The position numbers and the translations under genes are program-made. The notes under the pieces were generated by a model that was not told the DNA's origin, searched no databases, and saw only the letters and a program-made list of their open reading frames with translations. A DNA stretch of 64,000 nucleotides from Taklimakanibacter sp050251035 (GTDB lineage: Bacteria; Pseudomonadota; Alphaproteobacteria; Rhizobiales; Aestuariivirgaceae). The stretch lies in assembly GCA_050251035.1 (NCBI GenBank), contig JBFWNN010000023.1:14057-78056 (forward strand), written 5' to 3'. Positions 57,309 to 64,000 of the stretch are shown here, piece after piece (positions within the stretch are counted from its first letter, which is position 1; each line of letters begins with the position of its first letter).

Positions 57309-57902
57309 ATGACCAAGCCGGTACGCGATCCGGGCAATCCGCTCTCCGGGCTCAAAGAGGCGGAAAAGGCTTCCGGAAAGAAGGGCTTGCCCCCCGTCCA
57401 TCTGTGGAACCCGCCCTTTTGCGGCGATATCGACATGCGCATCGCGCAGGACGGGCTGTGGTACTATCTGAACTCGCCGATCGGCCGCAAACCCTTGATG
57501 AAGCTCTTCGCTTCGGTGCTGCGCCATGACGAGGACGGCAAATACTACCTGGTCACGCCGGTCGAGAAATGCGGCATCCGCGTCGATGACGCGCCCTTCT
57601 TGGCGATCCGCATGAGCGTCGAAGGCAAAGGCCGCGAACAGGTCGTCTCGTTCGAGACCAATACCGACGACTTTGTCACAATTGACGCGGCGCATCCGAT
57701 GCGGGTGGCGGTCGAGGCGGGCACCGACGGCCTCAAGCCTTATGTCCTGGTGCGCGGCCGGCTCGAAGCGCTCGTCTCGCGAGCGCTGTTCTACGATCTC
57801 GTGGCGCTCGGCGTCGTCGAGGGCGAATGGTTCGGCGTGTGGTCCGCAGGGCGCTTCTGGCCGATGCAGCGGGCGGACGAGATCGGCGATCTCCCGCAAT
57901 GA
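57309..57902 (+). CDS. DUF1285-family protein
   Basis: This 197-residue protein has the DUF1285 core WNPPFCGDIDMRIAQDGLW, YLNSPIGRKPLMKLFASVL and the PVEKCGIRVDDAPF segment. Function unknown; it is widespread in proteobacteria. The ATG at 57309 was used; a GTG at 57288 is an alternative with no better ribosome site. The stop overlaps the NUDIX start (ATGA), and the same order, DUF1285-NUDIX-CCA enzyme, is common in alphaproteobacteria. Confidence 0.88.
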   Translation: MTKPVRDPGNPLSGLKEAEKASGKKGLPPVHLWNPPFCGDIDMRIAQDGLWYYLNSPIGRKPLMKLFASVLRHDEDGKYYLVTPVEKCGIRVDDAPFLAIRMSVEGKGREQVVSFETNTDDFVTIDAAHPMRVAVEAGTDGLKPYVLVRGRLEALVSRALFYDLVALGVVEGEWFGVWSAGRFWPMQRADEIGDLPQ

Positions 57903-58531
57903 ACGGTTTCAAGTTCGATGAGACGGAGTTTCGCCAGCGCGCGGCGACACGGCTGCTGCAGAGCTCGCCCGACAAAGTGGGGCGCAGCGACGATGACCTC
58001 AATCCCGACTGGACGGCGATTGATCCGCTCGTCAAACGCCGCGCCGCCGCCGTGCTCGTCCCGATCGTGCTGCACGAGCCCGAGCTCACCGTCCTTCTGA
58101 CCCAACGCACCGAGCACCTGGCGAGCCATGCCGGCCAGGTCGCCTTTCCGGGCGGCAAGGTCGATCAAGACGACAAGGACGCGCTCGCCGCCGCGCTGCG
58201 CGAGGCCAAGGAGGAGACCGGCCTCGATCAAAGCTATATCGAGCCCATAGGCTTCCTCGACGCCTATCTGACCCGCACCTCATTCGAGATCGTCCCGGTC
58301 GTCGCCCTGGTGCGGCCGGGCTTCGTCCTCTCCCCGCATGCCGAGGAAGTCGCGGCCATATTCGAGGTGCCGCTGCGATTCCTGATGAGCGGCGAGAACC
58401 ATTTGCGGCACAGCCGGCAATGGCAGGGCAAGGAGAGATATTACTACGCCATGCCCTATGGCGAGCGGTATATATGGGGCGCCACCGCCGGCATGATCAT
58501 GAACCTCTACGACCGCCTCTATCGCGCATGA
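57899..58531 (+). CDS. CoA pyrophosphatase, NUDIX (NudL-like)
   Basis: This 210-residue protein has the CoA-specific upstream motif LLTQRTEHLASHAGQVAFPG and the Nudix segment ALREAKEETGL, a pattern close to NudL. It would cleave CoA or its derivatives to 4'-phosphopantetheine and 3',5'-ADP. It overlaps both neighbours by 4 bp (ATGA), forming an operon with DUF1285 and the CCA enzyme. Confidence 0.92.
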   Translation: MNGFKFDETEFRQRAATRLLQSSPDKVGRSDDDLNPDWTAIDPLVKRRAAAVLVPIVLHEPELTVLLTQRTEHLASHAGQVAFPGGKVDQDDKDALAAALREAKEETGLDQSYIEPIGFLDAYLTRTSFEIVPVVALVRPGFVLSPHAEEVAAIFEVPLRFLMSGENHLRHSRQWQGKERYYYAMPYGERYIWGATAGMIMNLYDRLYRA

Positions 58532-59754
58532 AGACCCTGCCATCGCTCAGTTCCGAAAGCTGGCTCAAGGACGGCGCGCTCAGGCGCGTGTTCGACGCGC
58601 TCGCCGCCGCCGGCGGCGAAGCGCGCGTCGCCGGAGGGGCGGTGCGCAACACGCTCATGGGCGAGCCCGTGAACGATATCGACATCGCCACCACGCTGAC
58701 GCCGGAGCGGATCATGAAGGCCGGCAAGAAAGCCCGCCTCGGCGTGCATCCGACCGGCATCGATCACGGCACAATCACGCTGGTCGTCGGCGACAAGCCG
58801 TTCGAAGTCACGACGCTGCGTGTCGATGTCGAAACATTCGGGCGCAAGGCGCGCGTCGCCTTCACCGACGACTGGGCGGCGGACGCGCTCAGGCGCGACT
58901 TCACCATGAATGCGCTCTACTGTTCTCCGGACGGGAAAATATACGACCCTACAAAGGGTTACGAGGATATCTTACGAAAAAGAGTCAAGTTTGTCGGAGC
59001 GCCGGCCGAGCGCATCATGGAAGACGCTTTGCGCATCCTGCGCTTCTTCCGCTTTCACGCCCGCTATGGCGCGGGCCTGCCTGATCGCGACGGGCTCGCC
59101 GCCTGTGTGCGGCACAGGGCCAAGCTCAAGACCCTTTCGAGCGAGCGTATCCGGCAGGAGCTGTTCAAGCTGCTCGAGGCGAAGCGCGCCTCCGATACGA
59201 TCAGGCTGATGGCGGCGCGCCAGGTGCTGAAGGTGCTGTTCGCGCCGGCCGGCGATCTCAGCGCGCTGGCGCGGATGGCGAAGGTCGACCAGGCTCTCGG
59301 ACTGAGGCCCGACGCCGTGCTGCGGCTCGTCCTGGTGGCGAAAGACGCGCTCGGCTTGCGCGCGCGCCTGCGCCTCACCAATGCGGAGACGCGCCGGCTC
59401 GAGGCGATCGCCCACCATGCCGGCCCAACACCCAGCCTGCGCGAGCGTGAACGCCGGGCGGTGCTCTACCATCTGGGCCAGGAGACCTGGCGCGACACGG
59501 TCCGGCTCGGCTGGGCGAAAGCCAAGGCCCCAGTGTCGAGCGCGAAATGGCGGGACCTCCTCGCCTTTGCCGATCAGTGGCCGGTCCCGCATTTCCCCCT
59601 GACCGGAAAGGACCTGATGACGCGCGGCCTCAAGCCGGGGCCGGCGCTCGGCCGCGAGCTCAGCCGCCTCGAAGACTGGTGGATCGCCTCGGACTTCGCC
59701 GCCGACAAGGACAGCCTCCTGGGCAAGCTCGAAATCGGGGAGCAGGAGGGGTGA
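58528..59754 (+). CDS. cca: CCA tRNA nucleotidyltransferase (class II)
   Basis: This 408-residue enzyme adds or repairs the 3' CCA of tRNA. The head domain has VAGGAVRNTLMGEPVNDIDI (the GG-x-VR and DxD metal motif), RRDFTMNALY and the template-type ERIMEDALRILRFFRF. The C-terminal body is helical. The ATG at 58528 overlaps the NUDIX stop. The segment around 58930-58990 is slightly AT-richer but the frame is intact. Annotators may call it a poly(A) polymerase-like enzyme. Confidence 0.93.
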   Translation: MKTLPSLSSESWLKDGALRRVFDALAAAGGEARVAGGAVRNTLMGEPVNDIDIATTLTPERIMKAGKKARLGVHPTGIDHGTITLVVGDKPFEVTTLRVDVETFGRKARVAFTDDWAADALRRDFTMNALYCSPDGKIYDPTKGYEDILRKRVKFVGAPAERIMEDALRILRFFRFHARYGAGLPDRDGLAACVRHRAKLKTLSSERIRQELFKLLEAKRASDTIRLMAARQVLKVLFAPAGDLSALARMAKVDQALGLRPDAVLRLVLVAKDALGLRARLRLTNAETRRLEAIAHHAGPTPSLRERERRAVLYHLGQETWRDTVRLGWAKAKAPVSSAKWRDLLAFADQWPVPHFPLTGKDLMTRGLKPGPALGRELSRLEDWWIASDFAADKDSLLGKLEIGEQEG

Positions 59755-59894
59755 TGTCGGTCCTGGGCATGCTGGCGCTGATCTCAGCCCTCGGCGTCTT
59801 CCGGACTCTCGCCATAGCCGACTATTCGTTTTCGGTCTTCCGGCGCAAGAGCACCGGCGGGCGACCCGTCATCTACAAGCATCAATCCCAATAA
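59754..59894 (+). CDS. Small membrane peptide, 46 residues
   Basis: This small frame reads MSVLGMLALISALGVFRTLA and ends with a Lys/Arg-rich tail (VFRRKSTGG). One membrane helix is predicted near residues 3-24. Its ATG overlaps the CCA stop (TGATG) and has AGGAGGGG just before it, so it is likely translated. It lies 11 bp before the cupin gene. Function unknown; the strong ribosome site and overlap are the main support. Confidence 0.6.
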   Translation: MSVLGMLALISALGVFRTLAIADYSFSVFRRKSTGGRPVIYKHQSQ

Positions 59895-59905
59895 AGGAGC
59901 AGAGA

Positions 59906-60271
59906 ATGGCCGATATCATCGTCATGAAGACCACGGGCAACAAGGCGCCCAAGGTCGAAAAGGGGCAAGGCGAGGGCGAGAAGCTCATCAAGGGGCCGTA
60001 CAAGACCAAGACCTGGAACCACTTCACCGGAGAAAAGGGCCGGCTCTATTCAGGAATCTGGGAATCGACCCCCGGCAAGGTGAAGATCGACTACAAGGAA
60101 TGGGAATTCTGCCATTTCATCGAGGGCAAGGCCGTGCTCACCAATGACAAGGGCAAGAAATGGACGCTCAAGAAAGGTGACGGCTTCCTCATCCCGCCGG
60201 GCTTCAAGGGAACCTGGGAGACGGTCGAGAAGGTAAAGAAGCACTATGTGATCCTTCTGCCGAAGGCTTAG
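59906..60271 (+). CDS. Cupin-domain protein (DUF861/EutQ-like)
   Basis: This 121-residue protein has a single small cupin barrel: KVKIDYKEWEFCHFIEGKAV and KKGDGFLIPPGFKGTWE, matching the Cupin_3 family of ureidoglycolate-hydrolase-like and EutQ proteins. The expected metal His residues are reduced (only FCHF stands out), so it may not be an enzyme. AAAGGAG lies before the ATG. It is an isolated gene after the CCA operon. Confidence 0.87.
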   Translation: MADIIVMKTTGNKAPKVEKGQGEGEKLIKGPYKTKTWNHFTGEKGRLYSGIWESTPGKVKIDYKEWEFCHFIEGKAVLTNDKGKKWTLKKGDGFLIPPGFKGTWETVEKVKKHYVILLPKA

Positions 60272-60432
60272 GCGCCGCGGATATGCGGGGAAACACCTGA
60301 ATTTGTGACTCCACATGCGGTTCGACAAGAGCTGTCGGCCGACAAATTTCTGTGTCTGCGGCGCTGGACGGCCCGAGGCTTCCCCCTTATATCTGCCCTT
60401 GCGACAATTTTCAGCCTAGGAGAGACCTTGTC

Positions 60433-62118
60433 ATGGCCGACGCTCCCAAGCCGAAACTCCAGCAGAAAATCGATGTTTCAGACGTGCTCACCGAGGCCGT
60501 CCGGCATCGCGAGGCGCAAGGCCAGGCTGCCCGCAAGGAAGCAAGCGCCGATCCACGTTTCGCCAACATCGCTGCCAATGCCTTCTTCAAGGTGATGTTC
60601 GCCGAAAACACCAAGCCCGAAGCGAAGCGGGCGGAAGTTGCAAAACTGCTCACCTATGAGGGCACCAAGGAGCAGAACCGCGAGCGGATCAAGGAATTCG
60701 AGCTGTTCAAGGAGTATCTACAGAGCCAACGCGAGGAGATGGCGCAGGAGATCATCCGGCTCACCGACACCGGCACGTTCGCCGAGCTGAAACAGGTCTA
60801 TGACGACCTCAATACCTCGCTGGTCGAGTTCGACCAGAAGATGCAGCCCCTGACCGACATCATCGATGCGGTCTACACTCTGCGCACCAACGGCCTCACT
60901 CTCGAAGCCTTCCAAGAAATCCTGCGCGACCGGAAGCGGGAGGAGGAGCTCCTGCGCATCAAGGATGCCAAGCAGGAGGAATTCAGCCAGCTCAAATCGT
61001 CGGTCGAGCGGATCCATTCCGATATCGCAGCACTCGGCGAGCAGCGCAGCTTCTTCGGCCTAGGCGGCGTCAAGGAGGAGGCCCGCGTCGGTATCGCGCG
61101 CAAGAAGGAAGAGCTGAAACATGTCGTCGATACGCTCGACGGCCTCTCGGATGAGCTTGCGGAACTCGACAAGCAGACGCCGACCGAAAGCGAGCTGGGC
61201 GAATATGTCGAGCAGAAGAAGAAGCTGCGCGAGCTCCTCGACATCAGCGCCGACGACCACAAGCAGCGCCAGAAAGACTTGGTCGATGCGGCAGTGAACT
61301 TCGTCAACACCGCCAAGACGCGGGTCGGCTCGGTACGCGAGCATTTGGGCCAGATGAACGATCAGGTCGAGAACCTGTTCGACGCCAACAATATGATGGG
61401 CACCGTCTATGCCATCATGAATGAAGGCATAAAATCGGCCTCCGAAGGCAACCAGAAGGTCCGCGACGAGCTGGCGCCCCCGGCCCAGGGGGCTGAGGAC
61501 ATGATCGCGCAGATGGCACGCGAGCAGAAGAAGATGGCCGTCGAGCAGCATATCACGATGCTCGACGCCTCCGCCGCGGATACGATGGCGACCTATGCCG
61601 ACCTGACCTCCGGCGCCATCCGCATCAAGACGATGAAGGACGCAGTCGATCAGCAGACGATCCGAGCCCGCACCATGCACAGCCAGGGCATTTCAGGGGT
61701 GGCCGACCGCTTGAGCGTCGTGCTTCAGGCCGTGTCCTCCGCCGCCCTCGGTGAGGCTTCGGCCATGGCCAAGGATACGCTTCAGCAAATGGCGCAGAAC
61801 ACCAACAAGGTGGCGCAGAAGGAAAGCATCCGCATCGCCATGGGCATCGAAGAGCAGAACAGCGATCTCTCCAAGGCGATCGACGACCTCGGCGCCTATG
61901 GCGAGGTGGTGCGGGCGGCGACCAATATCACCCGCGAGGGCCTCTCCGACATGCGCAACAAGCTGGATGAGCTGAAACGGCTCGCCGAGGACGTGCAGGG
62001 CGACGTACAGGACGCTATCGCCGTTAATGCCGACGTGGGGCGGCCACAAAAAGATGCGGGCAGGGCTGTCGTCGCCGGCGAGCCGCCGCCGTCACCTTTC
62101 AAGCTGGGCAGGCAATAG
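60433..62118 (+). CDS. Coiled-coil protein, partner of the downstream ClpB-like ATPase
   Basis: This 561-residue protein is not recognised. It is acidic and helical, with long coiled coils (about 60-140, 170-330 and 430-530): for example REEELLRIKDAKQEEFSQLK and RNKLDELKRLAEDVQGDVQD. There is no signal peptide or membrane segment. A short linker with HITMLDASAADTMATYADL breaks the helices. The ATG at 60433 follows AGGAG about 12 bp upstream. The ATPase gene starts 25 bp after its stop, so they form an operon. A structural role as a substrate or scaffold of the ATPase is the simplest idea. Confidence 0.75.
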   Translation: MADAPKPKLQQKIDVSDVLTEAVRHREAQGQAARKEASADPRFANIAANAFFKVMFAENTKPEAKRAEVAKLLTYEGTKEQNRERIKEFELFKEYLQSQREEMAQEIIRLTDTGTFAELKQVYDDLNTSLVEFDQKMQPLTDIIDAVYTLRTNGLTLEAFQEILRDRKREEELLRIKDAKQEEFSQLKSSVERIHSDIAALGEQRSFFGLGGVKEEARVGIARKKEELKHVVDTLDGLSDELAELDKQTPTESELGEYVEQKKKLRELLDISADDHKQRQKDLVDAAVNFVNTAKTRVGSVREHLGQMNDQVENLFDANNMMGTVYAIMNEGIKSASEGNQKVRDELAPPAQGAEDMIAQMAREQKKMAVEQHITMLDASAADTMATYADLTSGAIRIKTMKDAVDQQTIRARTMHSQGISGVADRLSVVLQAVSSAALGEASAMAKDTLQQMAQNTNKVAQKESIRIAMGIEEQNSDLSKAIDDLGAYGEVVRAATNITREGLSDMRNKLDELKRLAEDVQGDVQDAIAVNADVGRPQKDAGRAVVAGEPPPSPFKLGRQ

Positions 62119-62142
62119 GGCGAACCTGGACAGGGGAGCGCG

Positions 62143-64000
62143 ATGAGTTTCCTCACCCGTGGCGAAGACTACCTCGCCAAGGCACCGAAATTCCGCTTGG
62201 TTGGGCGCGACGCCGAGCTCAAAAAGCTGTCGTCGATCCTCGTGCGCAACATGGCAAACTCCGTCCTGCTGGTCGGGCCGGGCGGGGTCGGCTGTACCGC
62301 CTTGTGCATGGGGCTGCAGGCGAGCAAGAAGGACCCGGACGCGCCTTTCGACATCGTCAACAAGCGCTTCTTCTGGCTCGACACCGATGCGCTCTTCTCC
62401 TCGGGCGATCCGGTCAGTATCCGGGATTCGTTTCAGCGGATGATGGGCGTGCTCGACCGCACGCCCGATTCCGTGCTGATCATCGAGGATACACGCGATT
62501 TCATCGAAGCGGCGCGGAATGTCGGCACGCTACATTTCATTAATGCGCTCTGTCTCGCCATCAAATCGAAGAAGACGCAAGTCATCCTTGAATCGAGGGA
62601 CGAGGATCTCGACATCATTCTCAAATGCCATTCCGATCTGCGGGAGCTCTTTACGCTCGTCGACCTGGCCGAGCCCGAGGGCGACGCGCTATTCACCATC
62701 GTGAGCGAACGGGCCGAGCATCTCTCGGAGTTCCACCGCATCCGCATCGCCGAAAGTGCGATGCGCACCGCGATCGAGCTCACCTCGAAGTACCGCTCGC
62801 GCGATGCCGGCATGAGCCGGGCGCAGCCCGAGCGCAGCGTGTCGCTGCTGGATCGGGCGCTTTCGACCTACCGGCTCGGGGCCCATCGCAAGGCGCCGGG
62901 GCTGGAAGAGGCGGAGGCCGCCAAGAACGCGGCCAAGACGGACAAGCAGCTCGCTGAAACCGAGACGGCGCTGGCGCAAGTGCATGAGCGCTGGACCAAG
63001 AGCCAGGAGAAGATCAAGTCGCTCTACAAGCGCCAGCGCGACGGCGAGGTCGCCGTGCTCGAACTGGAGGAGCAGCTCGATAAGCAGCTCGAGACCGAGA
63101 CCGCGGCGCGCCAGTCGCCCGATACGTCGGTCGGGGAGATCACGGGGCGCATCGCCAAATTCGCCCGTTTGGCCACCGGCGCCGGCATCGAATCGGATGC
63201 GGTGCGGGATTTGCGCGAGCGCATCGGCAAGTTTCAGGACGAGATCGCCACCAACCGCTCAGCGTTCGATGCGCTGACCAAGGAGCTGAATGATCACCTG
63301 GAGCTGTCGCGCGACATCGTCCTGCGCGAATTCAGCCAGATCTCCGGCATCTCGGTGAGCAAGCTCAACGAGAACGAGCGCGAGAAACTGCGCAATCTCG
63401 AGGGCGAGTTGAAGAACCGGATTTTCGGCCAGGATCACGTCGTGCGCGCACTCGCCAATGCGGTTAAGACCGCGAGGGTCGGCCGGCGCAATCAGGATCG
63501 CCCGCAGTGCTCGTTCATGTTTCTGGGGCCGTCGGGCGTCGGCAAGACGGAGATTGCCAAGGCGCTGGCGGCGAGCCTGCTCGATGACGAGAAGGCGCTC
63601 ACCCGCTTCGATATGTCGGAATACATGGAAAAGCACGCCGTGTCGCGGCTCATCGGTGCGCCGCCCGGCTATGAGGGCTTCGAGGCGGGCGGCATCCTCA
63701 CCAATGCCATGCGCAAGAACCCTCTGCGGGTTCTGCTGTTCGATGAGATCGAGAAGGCTCACCCCGATGTCTTCAACGTCTTTCTGCAGATACTGTCGGA
63801 CGGGCGGCTCACCGACAACGTCGGGCGTACCGTGTCGTTCTCCGAATCGATCATCATCATGACGACGAACATCGGCCAGCCGCATTTCCTCAATGCCAAG
63901 CTCAGCGTCGAAGAGGCGAATGGCGAGGCGATCAGGGAGATCGAGAAGACCTATCGTTCGGAATTCCTCAACCGCTTCGCCGGCCGGCAGAATATCATCT
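62143..64000 (+). CDS. ClpB-like AAA+ ATPase with degenerate first ATP site, partial
   Basis: The first 619 codons are present; the gene runs off the right edge. It has two AAA+ modules with a coiled-coil middle region (about 270-400). Module 1 has LLVGPGGVGCTALCM (residues 43-57): the Walker A Lys is replaced by Cys51, and the Walker B-like VLIIEDTRDF has Glu-Asp in place of Asp-Glu, so it probably does not hydrolyse ATP. Module 2 is canonical: GPSGVGKTEIAKAL (Lys468), VLLFDEIEKAHPDVFN, and the pore loop GYEGFE (normally GYVGYE). GGGGAGC precedes the ATG. It is unlike ClpB in size and lacks the ClpN-type N-domain, so a special remodelling task is likely. Confidence 0.9.
   Translation, partial: MSFLTRGEDYLAKAPKFRLVGRDAELKKLSSILVRNMANSVLLVGPGGVGCTALCMGLQASKKDPDAPFDIVNKRFFWLDTDALFSSGDPVSIRDSFQRMMGVLDRTPDSVLIIEDTRDFIEAARNVGTLHFINALCLAIKSKKTQVILESRDEDLDIILKCHSDLRELFTLVDLAEPEGDALFTIVSERAEHLSEFHRIRIAESAMRTAIELTSKYRSRDAGMSRAQPERSVSLLDRALSTYRLGAHRKAPGLEEAEAAKNAAKTDKQLAETETALAQVHERWTKSQEKIKSLYKRQRDGEVAVLELEEQLDKQLETETAARQSPDTSVGEITGRIAKFARLATGAGIESDAVRDLRERIGKFQDEIATNRSAFDALTKELNDHLELSRDIVLREFSQISGISVSKLNENEREKLRNLEGELKNRIFGQDHVVRALANAVKTARVGRRNQDRPQCSFMFLGPSGVGKTEIAKALAASLLDDEKALTRFDMSEYMEKHAVSRLIGAPPGYEGFEAGGILTNAMRKNPLRVLLFDEIEKAHPDVFNVFLQILSDGRLTDNVGRTVSFSESIIIMTTNIGQPHFLNAKLSVEEANGEAIREIEKTYRSEFLNRFAGRQNII

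Noticed and set aside
62143..64000. Assignment as ClpB or ClpV
   Set aside because: The first ATP site is degenerate, the usual N-domain is missing and no type VI secretion genes are seen; only the general AAA+ architecture is shared.

Overview
The window is GC-rich, gene-dense DNA from an alphaproteobacterium, probably of the Hyphomicrobiales/Rhodospirillales type. This is inferred from gene content (alphaproteobacterial ceramide genes, a MoxR-DUF58-BatA/DUF4159 block, LptF/LptG permeases), from the many operons coupled by ATGA or TGATG overlaps, and from palindromic intergenic repeats typical of that group. No rRNA, tRNA, CRISPR array, prophage or insertion sequence was seen. The left and right ends cut through genes.

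Region 1 (1-7375) is a catabolic cluster. A minus-strand operon encodes a three-domain Rid protein, a class III aminotransferase, a phosphotriesterase-family metal hydrolase, a single-domain RidA, a G3E GTPase and a Tat-type peptide-binding protein cut by the left edge. A divergent gene encodes an FAD amine/amino-acid oxidoreductase. Two similar AT-rich palindromes lie in the divergent promoter and just before the binding-protein gene. Region 2 (7407-10124) holds a glutathione S-transferase and MerR- and AraC-family regulators.

Region 3 (10266-14186) is a very small bacterial microcompartment (BMC) locus: an acylating aldehyde dehydrogenase with a C-terminal encapsulation-like helix, two tandem-domain BMC-T proteins, a 157-residue protein with an N-terminal encapsulation-like helix, one BMC-P and one BMC-H. 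An AraC-type gene faces it across two TGTCAAGC direct repeats 21 bp apart. Region 4 (14264-17825) has a coiled-coil protein, a secreted RNase T2, a Tat-exported aldo/keto reductase, a DUF6064 membrane protein and an inverted repeat pair.

Region 5 (17873-29242) is a divergent polyol/sugar-phosphate cluster. On one side are a Pot-type ABC importer and an SDR dehydrogenase. On the other are a TIM-barrel protein, a glycerol-1-phosphate-dehydrogenase-like enzyme, a HAD phosphatase, a DeoR regulator, an FGGY kinase and an AbrB-type membrane protein.

Region 6 (31416-49232) looks like an extended sphingolipid locus. The forward operon (fatty acyl-AMP ligase, SDR, dedicated acyl carrier protein, serine palmitoyltransferase-like enzyme) matches the ceramide-synthesis set known from Caulobacter. 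Around it are a GNAT-fold protein of the ceramide-synthase type, a lipid kinase, a CDP-alcohol phosphotransferase fused to a degenerate nucleotidyltransferase-like domain, three further nucleotidyltransferases, an LptF/LptG-like pair, an ABC exporter, a metallophosphoesterase and a HIT protein. Together they could make ceramide, add an anionic head group and export the product.

Region 7 (49283-60271) is mostly conserved housekeeping: NUDIX and GNAT genes, the MoxR/DUF58/BatA-DUF4159 membrane block, DUF1285, a CoA pyrophosphatase, CCA tRNA nucleotidyltransferase, a 46-residue membrane peptide and a cupin. Region 8 (60433-64000) is a coiled-coil protein followed by a ClpB-like AAA+ ATPase whose first nucleotide-binding site has lost its Walker A lysine; this pair has no function I recognise.
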